From Promicromonospora umidemergens (GTDB taxonomy: Bacteria; Actinomycetota; Actinomycetes; Actinomycetales; Cellulomonadaceae), in NCBI RefSeq assembly GCF_024171995.1, contig NZ_JAMTCT010000016.1:106101-170100 (forward strand): a DNA stretch of 64,000 bases, written 5' to 3'. Numbering within the stretch: position 1 is the first letter of the stretch; every line of letters begins with the position of its first letter. The position numbers and the translations under genes are program-made. This document shows positions 25,382 through 34,116 of the stretch, in pieces. A model generated the notes under the pieces. The model saw only the letters and a program-made list of their open reading frames with translations, was not told the DNA's origin and did no database searches.

Positions 25382-27363
25382 CAGCGGCCCAGCCCTCGCA
25401 TCTGACGGCGGCCGGGGTTGTGCACGATCGCCGCCGGCTGGGGCCCGCCGACCTGCGGCGCCCCACCCTGTCGCGCGGCGTTGAGCGACTGAGCCAGCCG
25501 GGCGGCACTCTGCGACCGCTCGCCCTGCCGGCCCAGGCCGCGTGCGGCCCCGAGCGCCTGCTTGGCCTGCCTGGCCTTGCGCACCACGCTGAGCGCCTTG
25601 GAGGCACCGACCGCGGCGCTGGACGTGCCACCGCTCGCGACCATCGACCCGGCCTGCAGGGCGACCGACGTCCCCGTACGGCGCGCGCTGCCCAACCGGT
25701 CGCTGAGGCGCTCGCCGGCTGACGGCGGCAGGTGCGGGCTGGGCTCGTTCGACGGCTTCTCACCGGTGTTCGAGCCGTCCGGCAGCGGCTTGGTGCCGGG
25801 GCGTCCGTCGTCGGGCGAACCGTCCTGGACGGTACGTGCGGCAGTGGTCCAGGCGTTGCCGCGGCCGTCGGTCCCGTCGCCGCCGTCGGGCCCGATCGGA
25901 GTGCCGGAACCGTCGACCGGGATGGGCATGGTGCGGTTCTCGTCGCCCGCGCCACCTGAGACGCCACCCGAGACGCCACCCGTGGTGCTGCCGACCGTGC
26001 CGCCACCCGGGTTCCCGTCCATGGCGGACGGCCCCGCAGCCGGGACGTCGCCGGCGTCGAGCGTCTGGCCGTTCGGCTTCACGGGGGCGGGGCCGAGGCC
26101 GACGCCCGCCCACTCCCTTGCCTTGTTGTAGCGGTCGCGCCACTTCGCGGTGCCGTCCCACGGCATCGCGGCGGGCTCGCCCACCTGGGAGGGGACGCCG
26201 GCTGCCGCGAGCTTGTCGGCCAGCGCGCGCAGGCCGGCCCGCACGCTCGCGCCCATCAGCACGTAGAAGACGGCGCCCGCGATGACCAGCGTGTTGAACA
26301 GGTACAGCCGCACGAGGAACGGCAGGCCGCTCGTGGCGTCGTAGAAGCCGAGCAGCATCTTCATCCACGCGACCAGGAACATCGTGGCCATCGCGACGAG
26401 GATGCACCCGAAGCCCACGCTCGCGAACGTGCGGAAGAGCTGGGCGCGGGTACCGCTGGAGATGACGCCGACCGGTAGCTGCCACAGCAGCTTGATCGCC
26501 GACCAGCCCAGCAGCAGCACCGCGAAGATGGTGCCGCCGACGATCACCACGGACAGCAGCAGGAACACGAAGCCCGTGGTGAGCAGGCTGAGCGTCGAGA
26601 CGACCGTGCCGGCGTCGACGGTGGACGCCGCCTCCTGGTACGCCTCGTCGCAGCCACCGATCGCCTCGACGGCGTTGTCCCGGCCGACGTTGTCGGTGTA
26701 GGTGTCCTCGCACCCCGTGCCGTCGATGACCGTGCCGTAGTTGATGATCTGGTGCGGCGCGCGGAGCAGGGTGTCCACGAGCTGCCCCTTGAGGCCCTCA
26801 CGGATCACCGTGGAGTCCCGCTGGAACGACGCGCCCTCGGTCGCGAAACCGGTGGCGATGTCCATGCCGGCGTTCCGCGACTGCATGATGACGCCCTGCT
26901 CGCCGCCGATGGTCGCCATCGGGTTCGCGAGGAAGCCCGTCGCCAGGGCGGCGATGAGACAACCGATCAGCAGCTCCATGAACCCGCCCGCGTACCGGCC
27001 CTTGAGCAGCCAGAAACCCACCACGAACGCCAGGATGATCAGCATCAGGTTGAGCAGGCCGATCTGCGCGATCATGCCCTGCACGATGATGCTCAGCCCG
27101 GCGAGCGGCGCAAGGATGTAGCCCAGCCAGTCCATGCCGAGCACCCAGTCGAGCACCCAGATCTGTACGGCCACCATGTCCCGGTACCAGACCCAGAACA
27201 TGCCGGCGAGGGTCGAGAAGATCTCGGAGTCCACGTTCAGCGGGTTCCACGGCGAGCCCGTGTCCCACTGGAGCGTGAACCGGTCGACGGCCACCCCCTG
27301 GGTGTCCTCCAGGTTCAGCCCCCCACCGGGATCGGCAGCCGGAAGCGGCGCCCGCCGGATCAT
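25381..27363 (-). CDS. Polytopic VirB6/TrbL-like channel component
   Basis: 660 residues. After a short N tail, about six to eight hydrophobic helices cover residues 40-400 (GYILAPLAGLSIIVQGMI, LMLIILAFVVGFWLL, TGFVFLLLSVVIVGGTIFAV, LFNTLVIAGAVFYVLMG). The C-terminal ~270 residues are a hydrophilic Gly/Ser/Pro/Arg-rich tail. This is the layout of TrbL/VirB6 and of the actinobacterial conjugation proteins encoded beside VirB4 ATPases. The pore role is inferred from family and context. Its ATG overlaps the stop of the ATPase gene (ATGA). Confidence 0.8.
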   Translation of the reverse strand: MIRRAPLPAADPGGGLNLEDTQGVAVDRFTLQWDTGSPWNPLNVDSEIFSTLAGMFWVWYRDMVAVQIWVLDWVLGMDWLGYILAPLAGLSIIVQGMIAQIGLLNLMLIILAFVVGFWLLKGRYAGGFMELLIGCLIAALATGFLANPMATIGGEQGVIMQSRNAGMDIATGFATEGASFQRDSTVIREGLKGQLVDTLLRAPHQIINYGTVIDGTGCEDTYTDNVGRDNAVEAIGGCDEAYQEAASTVDAGTVVSTLSLLTTGFVFLLLSVVIVGGTIFAVLLLGWSAIKLLWQLPVGVISSGTRAQLFRTFASVGFGCILVAMATMFLVAWMKMLLGFYDATSGLPFLVRLYLFNTLVIAGAVFYVLMGASVRAGLRALADKLAAAGVPSQVGEPAAMPWDGTAKWRDRYNKAREWAGVGLGPAPVKPNGQTLDAGDVPAAGPSAMDGNPGGGTVGSTTGGVSGGVSGGAGDENRTMPIPVDGSGTPIGPDGGDGTDGRGNAWTTAARTVQDGSPDDGRPGTKPLPDGSNTGEKPSNEPSPHLPPSAGERLSDRLGSARRTGTSVALQAGSMVASGGTSSAAVGASKALSVVRKARQAKQALGAARGLGRQGERSQSAARLAQSLNAARQGGAPQVGGPQPAAIVHNPGRRQMRGLGR

Positions 27364-29891
27364 GACCCGATCACCGCACCGGTGGAGCTGGTCGGTGTGG
27401 TCTTCACGGTCTGAGCGCGGGTCTCCACCAGCGGTGCCATGACCTTCGCCCGGCCGTACCGGGCCTGGAAGTCGCGGATGAGGCACTCGCCCCGCCGCTC
27501 CTCGGTCACGCCGACGGCGGCGTCGGTCACCGGGGCGGTGCCCTCGGTGACCAGCTTGACCAGCCCCTCGTCCACCGGCGCGCTCACCGGCAGGCCGTGC
27601 AGCCAGCGCAGACCGCGGCGGGCGAGGTTCGCGTCGCGGTGGCGCAGCAGCACGCGGAACGGGATCAGCCCGCGGACCACCTCGTTGCCGAAGTCCTCCT
27701 CCGCGTCGTGACTGCCGAGCAGCAGCGCGGCCTTGTGCTTACGGCCGTCCCGGATGAACATGCCGATCTCCTCGGCAGCCTCCGGCGATGACATGGTCTT
27801 GGACGCCTCGTCGGCGGCGAAGATGTCGAGCCGCGAGCGGTCGGCGAAGCAGCGGTATCTGGCGAGGGCCGCGATCAGCGCGAACGTGGCGCGGCCGAAC
27901 ACCTTCTCGGCCTTGAGCTCCGCGAACAGGTGCCCGTGCTCCATGTCGGCCTTCGACGGCAGCTGCATCTTGTGGGTGTGCAGCACGATGGCCGGCGAGC
28001 TCAGGTCGAGCGGCGGCAGCGAGTCGTCGAAGAGGGCGCGCCCGAAGTCGAGCTCCGAGAAGATCCGCATCTCGTCGGCGAGCATCCGGGCGCCCGGGTA
28101 CTCGCAGTCCACCTCGAGGTGCCGGGCGAGCGAGCCGAGCGAGGTGATCTTGTTCCGCCACATGTACTCGGTCTGGAGCACCTTGGACAGCAGCACGTTC
28201 TGCTCGGACTTGGTCTGCACCGACAGCAGCACGGTGATGAAGGCGCGGGCCACACGGGGTGCTTGGGCAGGCGGCAGGATCCGCAGCGGGTCCATGGACA
28301 CGGTCGCGTCCTCGGAGATCTCGACCACCTGCGAGTCGGGGATCTCCGAGACGGCGACCCCCCACTCGCCCATCTCGGTGTGGTCCACCGCCATGAGCGT
28401 GGCCCCCATGTCGACGTTGTCCATGGCCACCGTCTTCATGGAAACGCTTTTCCCACTACCCAATTCTCCGACAAATCCCATTGCTAGCGCTACGTCCAGC
28501 TTGTCCGTTGCGCCCGCCAGGTTCACGAAGACCGGGTTCGGCCGCGCGGCCCCGTTGGAGATCTCCAGGGCGAACAGCGCGCCGGACGTGTCCCCGAGCT
28601 CCGTCGTGGCGAACGGCACCGCGGCCGAGAACGCACGCGCCGTCGTGATCTGCGAGTACTCCCGCACCGCTCGCGGCGTCGGCATGCCGGGCAGCGTGGC
28701 CTCGAAGAGCGTCGGCTGGATCGTGGGGTCCGTGCGCAGCGAGAACTGCATGGCGGCGAAGTACTTGGTGAGGTCGCGGGCGTCGTCGAGCGCCTGCTCG
28801 GGGGTGTGGCCGGAGACGGTGAACATCGTGGTGGCGTCGACCTCCACCTCGAGCTCGTCCGCGTCCATGACCGCCTGGTACTCGCCGAGGGCGCGTGCCG
28901 TCGTGTCAAGGGAGGATCCGGCGCGCTCCTCCTCGGAGCGCTGGTCGAACTGGTCGTTCAGGGTGCGCACCGCGCGCCGGTTGCGGTTGGTCACCTCGTC
29001 GCGCGAGCGCACGGTCATGCGGATGGCCCAGTCGCAAGGCACGCCCGACTCGTCGACCCGCCCGATCCACTCGCACCCCGGGTAGATGATCCCGCCCGAC
29101 GGCGTATCGCTCACCACGAGCGTCGTCTGGTACGACGCGAGCTCCGGGTTGGTCGGGTCGAGCACCTTGACGTAGGGGCGCTTCAGGATCTGCAGGGGGC
29201 CCAGCTTCTTCTCGGAGTCCGTCTGCCCGGCCGGGTCCACCAGCGAGGAGGGCAGGACGGAGGGTCCTGACAGGTGCATCTCGGCGTCGAGCGACCCGTC
29301 GACGGGCACCGCCGTGTCCAGGCCGAGGCCACGCTGCATGGCGTGCCCGAACATCCACGCCATCTCCGCCACCGTCGCAGGCCGGGGATCGAACGCCGAG
29401 GGCATCTCCTTGCGCAGCGCCTCGGACTGGGCGGCCCGCTCGCCGATCGCATGCCTGCCCGGCACGGAGCGCGGCATCATCAGCGTGTCCCGGAGCGTGG
29501 TCCAGCTCGCGTGCAGCGGCTCCATGAACGCCTTCGCGCCCGGGTTGGCCAGGGGAGCGGCGATCCAGTGGACGCGCCGTCCGATCGGGATCTGCTCCAG
29601 GAAGTCGAGGGTGGCCTCGCACTCGGCGGCCCATGCCTCGCGCTCGGTCAGGTCGACGCCCTCGATCATCGAGAGCACCACAGAGGCGGGGTCGGTTGCC
29701 GCCGTCAGGCCGAGGTGCAGGGACTCGCCGCGCAGCGCGCGGTACAGGGCCGTGTGGTGCCGCCGTGCGGCGTGCTTCTTGTCGTCGGGCTGGAATGCGT
29801 AGGGCACAGGGGACACGCGCCAGACCGCCCAGACGGTCCCGGTGCGGGTCCACATGAGGCCGTCGGTCAGGGCCGAGATGTGGCTCAGCAT
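27360..29891 (-). CDS. VirB4/TraC-type secretion ATPase
   Basis: 843-residue ATPase that powers type IV secretion or conjugation. The N-terminal ~400 residues match the SCO6880/VirB4 N domain; the motor domain has Walker A GELGSGKS with Lys481, Walker B-like LDIFAADEASKTMSS, and the later block SHDAEEDFGNEVVRGLIPFR. The Walker A codons (28440-28493) are strikingly A/T-rich and use codons rare elsewhere in this genome (GTA, CTA, GCA, GGA, TTT, TTG, AGT, AAA). The next gene upstream ends seven bases before this ATG. No TraG/VirD4 coupling protein, relaxase or integrase is seen nearby. Confidence 0.9.
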   Translation of the reverse strand: MLSHISALTDGLMWTRTGTVWAVWRVSPVPYAFQPDDKKHAARRHHTALYRALRGESLHLGLTAATDPASVVLSMIEGVDLTEREAWAAECEATLDFLEQIPIGRRVHWIAAPLANPGAKAFMEPLHASWTTLRDTLMMPRSVPGRHAIGERAAQSEALRKEMPSAFDPRPATVAEMAWMFGHAMQRGLGLDTAVPVDGSLDAEMHLSGPSVLPSSLVDPAGQTDSEKKLGPLQILKRPYVKVLDPTNPELASYQTTLVVSDTPSGGIIYPGCEWIGRVDESGVPCDWAIRMTVRSRDEVTNRNRRAVRTLNDQFDQRSEEERAGSSLDTTARALGEYQAVMDADELEVEVDATTMFTVSGHTPEQALDDARDLTKYFAAMQFSLRTDPTIQPTLFEATLPGMPTPRAVREYSQITTARAFSAAVPFATTELGDTSGALFALEISNGAARPNPVFVNLAGATDKLDVALAMGFVGELGSGKSVSMKTVAMDNVDMGATLMAVDHTEMGEWGVAVSEIPDSQVVEISEDATVSMDPLRILPPAQAPRVARAFITVLLSVQTKSEQNVLLSKVLQTEYMWRNKITSLGSLARHLEVDCEYPGARMLADEMRIFSELDFGRALFDDSLPPLDLSSPAIVLHTHKMQLPSKADMEHGHLFAELKAEKVFGRATFALIAALARYRCFADRSRLDIFAADEASKTMSSPEAAEEIGMFIRDGRKHKAALLLGSHDAEEDFGNEVVRGLIPFRVLLRHRDANLARRGLRWLHGLPVSAPVDEGLVKLVTEGTAPVTDAAVGVTEERRGECLIRDFQARYGRAKVMAPLVETRAQTVKTTPTSSTGAVIGS

Positions 29892-29897
29892 GGGGGC

Positions 29898-30635
29898 TCA
29901 GTCCTCTCGCGGGGTGGTGGGGGCCGTTCGGTCGGTCGGCTTCGGCTTTCCGGCGAGCAGCTGTCCGACGCCGGTGAGGTCGACGGTCTTGCGCTCAGGT
30001 GCTGTCGCCGCCGCGGTAGCAGCGGCCGCTGCCCAGTCCGCCGGCGAGCGTCTGCTCGGAGGTGCTGCGGGTTCCTGGGCCGGTGCGGGTTGGAGGCGCC
30101 GACCCTCGAAGGTCGCGTCCGCGGGGCCACGGCTGGTCAGCTCCGGCAGGAGCTCGGTCGGGATCGGCCGGACCGCCACAGGGCGCTCCGGCTGGACCGC
30201 CGGCCGGACCCGCGTGGCGAGCGCCTCGGCACGCGGTGCGGCGACGGCGGTCGGCCGTGGCAGCACCACCATGACCCGATGGGTCACCAGCCGCGGCTTG
30301 GGCAGGGCCACCTGTCCTCCGGCCAGCCGCCCAGGGGTCGAGGTCAGGTTCATCGCGTCCATGACGAACGCGATGGGATTGCGGCCGCTGCTCGGGAGCT
30401 TGCCGGTGGCCCAGACCACGCCGACAACGACACCCACGGCGACCACGATGTTCATGAAGCCACCTAGCTGCGCCCACAGCGGAGCGGTCTTCCACAGTGC
30501 GAACGCCACCACGGCGCCCGCTCCCACCTGAGTGATCGTGTACGGGCCGCCCCAGATGCGCCCGCCGCTGGGTAGTTTCCCCACCAGCATGGGGATGCGT
30601 CGGGCCTTCGTGTAGAACTTCGCGGTCTCGGTCAC
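29898..30635 (-). CDS. PrgI/SCO6880-like membrane protein of the T4SS-like operon
   Basis: 245 residues. The N-terminal ~85 residues have the signature of small T4SS membrane partners encoded just upstream of VirB4 (VirB3/PrgI-like): FYTKARRIPMLVGKLPSGGRIWG followed by two hydrophobic helices (TQVGAGAVVAFALW and FMNIVVAVGVVVGVVWA). The rest is a Pro/Ala/Arg-rich hydrophilic tail. GTG 30635 has GAGGAGGG six bases upstream. In relatives the equivalent segment is sometimes fused to the ATPase; here it is separate. Confidence 0.75.
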   Translation of the reverse strand: MTETAKFYTKARRIPMLVGKLPSGGRIWGGPYTITQVGAGAVVAFALWKTAPLWAQLGGFMNIVVAVGVVVGVVWATGKLPSSGRNPIAFVMDAMNLTSTPGRLAGGQVALPKPRLVTHRVMVVLPRPTAVAAPRAEALATRVRPAVQPERPVAVRPIPTELLPELTSRGPADATFEGRRLQPAPAQEPAAPPSRRSPADWAAAAATAAATAPERKTVDLTGVGQLLAGKPKPTDRTAPTTPRED

Positions 30636-30745
30636 CGGACACCCTCCTCACCACATGCCGGGCGCGCGAACGCGCCCGCCTGACCAACCCTGCGTCGTGC
30701 CCTCAGCGTCCTGCCCATATCCCGGCCCTGTCGGCCCAGCAGCAG

Positions 30746-31033
30746 CTAGAGAACTGTCTGCGTGTTCACGATGGCCGGAGCGGAGCCGAACTCGTCCCTG
30801 GCGAGGTCGGAGGTAACGTTGATGCCTCCGTTCACGAGCCACAGGACGATGCCGCCGACGATCGCCGACATCAGGATCGCGGCGATCGACAGCTTCGTCT
30901 TCACCGCAGTGATGACGACCATGAGGATGACGACCACGAAGGTCACCGACTCGATGGCACTCTTGACCTCCTCCGACTTGACGGTGATGAGGTCGAGGAA
31001 ACCGCCGTTGGCCAGAATGATCTCGTTGATCAT
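30746..31033 (-). CDS. Small two-helix VirB2-like protein
   Basis: 95 residues: a short N-terminal amphipathic stretch, helix 1 (VTFVVVILMVVITAV, about 30-45), a short basic loop KTKLS, and helix 2 (IAAILMSAIVGGIVLWLV, about 50-67). Size, topology and position just upstream of the VirB3/VirB4-like genes match VirB2/TcpD-type subunits, but there is no clear sequence match. The gene is preceded by GGAGAG and lies 14 bases after the TcpC-like gene. Confidence 0.72.
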   Translation of the reverse strand: MINEIILANGGFLDLITVKSEEVKSAIESVTFVVVILMVVITAVKTKLSIAAILMSAIVGGIVLWLVNGGINVTSDLARDEFGSAPAIVNTQTVL

Positions 31034-31047
31034 GGTTCTCTCCTTCG

Positions 31048-32196
31048 TTACTCCCCGGCGGTGCCGGGGTCGGTGCCGGGTGGCACCGTGTCGATACGGA
31101 CGGCCGGCTCGAGGCCGGCAACCTCCCAGCGGCCGTCCCGCGCAAGGAGCGTGAGGACGTACTGGGCGGTGGTCTTCTCGCCGTCGAGCCGGGTGAGCTC
31201 GACGGTGGTCAGGGCGTGCGTGCCGTCGTCGTCGGCCGGGTCTTCCGTGACCGCGTGCGAACCCTTGATGCTCGTAACGGTCACGGCCGAGTACGGAGCG
31301 GGGACCACGGCCGGGATGGACGTGCCGGGGCGCAGGTAGCGCGTGATCTCACCGTCACCGGCGACCATGGCGGCGAGGAACCCGCTGACGGACTGCCCGG
31401 CGGCCGACGTCGGAGAGACGGTCTCTGGGTAGTCGAGCTCCGGCGGCTCGGCGGCGGCCGCAGGGCCGGGGACGGGTGCGGGCAGCGCCAGGGCGGTCAC
31501 GGCCAGCTCGGGTCTTGACCACTCGGTGTCCGTGCGGTCGACCAGCACCGGAACCTGGAAGTAGCGGCGCACCCAGACGAGGGGCACCTCCGCCTCTTCC
31601 TTGTCGGCCTTGGCGCCACCGCCCGCCGGGGGCGTGGAGCCGGGTGCGGGCTCGGCGACGTCCACGCCGACGGTCACCGACCACACGCCGTCGTCCGTCT
31701 GCTCGGCCTGGGCCACCGACGAGTCGCGGATGGTCAGGCCCTCCTGGGGGAGCGAGCCGACCGGGGCGTTCGTCAGGGAGGCGAGCAGCTGCTGGTCGTC
31801 GCTGTCGGCCCGCAGCCAGGTCTCCACGAGCTCGACCGCTCGCTCGCCGGCTGCGGCGTTCTCCGTGGTGCTCGCCGCACCGGCGGCCACGGCGACAGGG
31901 GCGGGCGCCGGTCGCAGCGCGGTCCACACCAGGGCGGCGGGCCCGGCCAGCAGGGCCAGCGCGAGCGCGGCGCCCCAGGCCTTGGTCGCCAGGGCGGGTC
32001 CGTTGGACCACTCCACGACCTGCGGGGGAGAAGACTCGCCGTCGCCTCCGCCGCCCGACGACGACGGGAGTGCCGCGGGCTGTTCGGGTCCGCCGGTCCA
32101 CGGCGAGCCGCTACCGGAGGCGCCGTCGGCCGGGGCGGGCAGCTCGGCCGCCTTGGCGGCCTTCTTGCCACGCCGACGTACGAGGAGCGAGCTCAT
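31048..32196 (-). CDS. TcpC/VirB8-like conjugal transfer protein
   Basis: 382 residues. A cytosolic Pro/Ser/Gly-rich N region (~70 residues) leads into one membrane helix (KAWGAALALALLAGPAALVW). Outside are two NTF2-like domains (about residues 115-245 and 255-375), each with the family's alternating strands; LVETWLRAD and VSGFLAAMVAGDGEITRYL start them. This is the TcpC arrangement in Clostridium pCW3-type and ICEBs1-type conjugation systems. Its ATG overlaps the upstream stop (ATGA). Confidence 0.82.
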   Translation of the reverse strand: MSSLLVRRRGKKAAKAAELPAPADGASGSGSPWTGGPEQPAALPSSSGGGGDGESSPPQVVEWSNGPALATKAWGAALALALLAGPAALVWTALRPAPAPVAVAAGAASTTENAAAGERAVELVETWLRADSDDQQLLASLTNAPVGSLPQEGLTIRDSSVAQAEQTDDGVWSVTVGVDVAEPAPGSTPPAGGGAKADKEEAEVPLVWVRRYFQVPVLVDRTDTEWSRPELAVTALALPAPVPGPAAAAEPPELDYPETVSPTSAAGQSVSGFLAAMVAGDGEITRYLRPGTSIPAVVPAPYSAVTVTSIKGSHAVTEDPADDDGTHALTTVELTRLDGEKTTAQYVLTLLARDGRWEVAGLEPAVRIDTVPPGTDPGTAGE

Positions 32197-32522
32197 CGCG
32201 TCCGCACCTCGTTCTGCAGGTCCGCCCGGATGCGCGCGCGAGCCTCACGGGCGCTGCGCGCGCGGGGGCTGTCGAGCGCCTCGGTCAGGCGGGTCGTCGT
32301 GTCCTCCTCGCCGAGGGGGTCCTCGGTGAGGGAGGCGATGAGGTCGCGCACCAGGGGTGCTACCTCACCGCGGGCTGCGTGCACCTCGGCGGTGTCGCGG
32401 AGCAGGGACCACGTGTGGTCGAAGTCCGGTGCATCGGGTTCCGCACTGCGGACGCCCGCACTGCCGAGGTCGGTGCTGCCGAGTCCGGCGCCGGGCGCCT
32501 GGTCGAGCTCGTCCTTGCTCAT
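32193..32522 (-). CDS. Small acidic cytosolic protein, first gene of the T4SS-like operon
   Basis: 109 residues, no membrane helix, acidic with a helical C-terminal half (EDTTTRLTEALDSPRARSAREARARIRADL). Not recognised. The ATG at 32522 has a GAGAGGCGAG ribosome-binding-like stretch just upstream; longer in-frame starts run into the promoter region. Being first in the operon, it may be regulatory or a substrate adaptor; that is inference from position only. Confidence 0.65.
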   Translation of the reverse strand: MSKDELDQAPGAGLGSTDLGSAGVRSAEPDAPDFDHTWSLLRDTAEVHAARGEVAPLVRDLIASLTEDPLGEEDTTTRLTEALDSPRARSAREARARIRADLQNEVRTR

Positions 32523-32618
32523 CTCGCCTCTCCCGTTTCTCCGTCTCTTGCGTCTGCTGTGCACAAATGGCAGGTGAGGTGTTCGTGTGACATCGGTAGT
32601 CCCCGGGTTTTGGCCAAC

Positions 32619-32634
32619 TGTGACGCAGGTCACA
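32619..32634. promoter_or_regulatory. CRP/FNR-family operator TGTGA-N6-TCACA
   Basis: TGTGACGCAGGTCACA is a perfect match to the CRP-type consensus and lies in the 191-base spacer between the leftward secretion operon (start 32522) and the rightward sigma-like gene (start 32714), so one regulator could control both. Actinobacterial CRP/Cmr proteins bind this pattern. Confidence 0.7.
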
Positions 32635-32713
32635 GATGCCCGTGCGGAGCGGGCAACAGTGGCGGGCAACACCCCCTCGATGGACTCGGGGCAGACCGAA
32701 GGGGGGAACCGCC

Positions 32714-33607
32714 ATGCCTGCACGGATGTCAGCACCAGCAGGAACGCTGATGCGAGAGCTCGACCACGACTGGGCCGACCTGGTCCGTACACGATCGTTC
32801 GCGACCGAGATCGAGCGCCTCGCCACACGGTTCCCGCAGATCGCAGGGCTGCGCACGGGGGAGGCGGTGCAGCTAGCCGCCGACGAGGCGGACGAGGTCC
32901 TGTACGCGCTCATCGTCGAGCACGCCGGCGGCAGCTTCGCCGCCGGGCGCGCCGTGCTGCAGTGCATGCTTCCCGCGGTGCGCACCATCGTGCGCCGATC
33001 ACGCCGCCACTACCCGGACGTGCAGGACCTCGAGCAGGAGGCCGCCGCCGCGATGTGGGACGCGATCACCCACTACGACCTCGACCGCAGCAGCCGGGTG
33101 GCGATGCGACTGCAGGGGCACACCCTGACGCGCGTCGTCGGCGACCGGGCCCCGCACGCGCAGGGCGGCCGGGCGAGTCGCGGGCCGCGGATCGCGGAGA
33201 TCCCCACCGACACGAGCACGCTGACCGTCCTCGAGCGGCCGGCGACGCCCGAGCCAGGGCCGGACGCGGTCTACTCGCTCGCGAGCATGTCCCTCGGCGC
33301 CACGGGCGAGGTGCTCGACGTCATCGCGTGGGGCCTCGACAAGTGCGCGCTGACGCGGGACGAGTCAGCACTTCTGGCGCGGTTGTACGCGCCGGACCCC
33401 GATCTCCCGGAGTACGCCGAGCTCGGCTCGGGTCGCGGGAACTATCAGCGGCGGGTGGCCCACGAGCTGGGCATCTCGCACGCAGCCTTGCGCCAGCGGG
33501 CGAGTCGCGCAGTGCGACGGCTGGCGGAAGCCGTTCAGTCCGGTGGTCTGTCTGGGGGACAGCCGGGCGGACGGGACGGTGAGGGGCCAGGACGATCGAC
33601 GGGCTGA
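32714..33607 (+). CDS. Sigma-70-like regulator upstream of the Tad operon
   Basis: 297 residues. The central part resembles sigma region 2 (AGRAVLQCMLPAVRTIVRRS, then DVQDLEQEAAAAMWDAI, about residues 75-130), and the C-terminal part has a region 4-like helix-turn-helix (QRRVAHELGISHAALRQRASRAVRRL, about 246-275). The linker is longer than in ECF sigma factors, so it could be an atypical sigma factor or a sigma-like DNA-binding regulator. ATG 32714 has AGGGGGG seven bases upstream. It sits between two envelope machines, beside a CRP-type site, and is followed by a strong terminator. Confidence 0.75.
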   Translation: MPARMSAPAGTLMRELDHDWADLVRTRSFATEIERLATRFPQIAGLRTGEAVQLAADEADEVLYALIVEHAGGSFAAGRAVLQCMLPAVRTIVRRSRRHYPDVQDLEQEAAAAMWDAITHYDLDRSSRVAMRLQGHTLTRVVGDRAPHAQGGRASRGPRIAEIPTDTSTLTVLERPATPEPGPDAVYSLASMSLGATGEVLDVIAWGLDKCALTRDESALLARLYAPDPDLPEYAELGSGRGNYQRRVAHELGISHAALRQRASRAVRRLAEAVQSGGLSGGQPGGRDGEGPGRSTG

Positions 33608-33657
33608 GCACTGGGGGGTGCGTGAAGCCCTGAGGTCGTCCGAAGTCCACCTCGTCG

Positions 33658-33690
33658 CGAGAGGGCCCCACCGCCAGCGGGGCCCTCTCG
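33658..33690 (+). terminator. Terminator after the sigma-like gene
   Basis: A perfect 12-bp stem CGAGAGGGCCCC / GGGGCCCTCTCG with a 9-base loop, followed by TTCTGTCCTC. It separates the regulator from the pilus operon. The rest of the spacer, 33691-34116, contains a relatively A/T-rich stretch (33834-33930) that probably carries the pilus operon promoter; no gene is supported there. Confidence 0.85.
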
Positions 33691-33890
33691 TTCTGTCCTC
33701 ATACCTCCCGACCCGTGCCGAATGTAAAGGCCACCCCTGGACGGCCTCTGCGGGGGGCAGGTGGTGCGGCAGGCTTTTCTCATGCCCTGACCTGCGGAGT
33801 CAACACCACGGCTGTGGTACCGACACGTAACCGGCGGATCGTTTCAAGGTCACTCAATATTCAAGCCATCTCCACAACTTTGAAGTCTGC

Positions 33891-33921
33891 TTGACCTAGC
33901 GGGCATCCGGAACCCTGATTA
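33891..33921 (+). promoter_or_regulatory. Candidate promoter of the Tad operon
   Basis: TTGACC (33891-33896), 19 bases, then TGATTA (33916-33921), in the most A/T-rich part of the spacer. The spacing is long and the -10 box imperfect, so this is tentative. Transcription would start about 190 bases before the first pilus gene. Confidence 0.35.
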
Positions 33922-34116
33922 GCGTTCAACCTGCCGGGTCCGCCCGTGTGGATGAGGATTACCTGCGGTGACACGCGTGTGCCACCTGCGGGGAAGCCCT
34001 CGATCAGCACGGGCGGGAGCACGGTGGAGACAGGCGCACGGATGGGAACCTCGATGGGTCCCGCACCGGGGGAACCCGAGGCGGACTCCGCCGACGGGCT
34101 CGGAGGAGACGGCACG

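Noticed and set aside
23312..32522. The T4SS-like operon as an integrative conjugative element
   Set aside because: No integrase, relaxase, att repeat or tRNA target is visible, and base composition matches the flanks.
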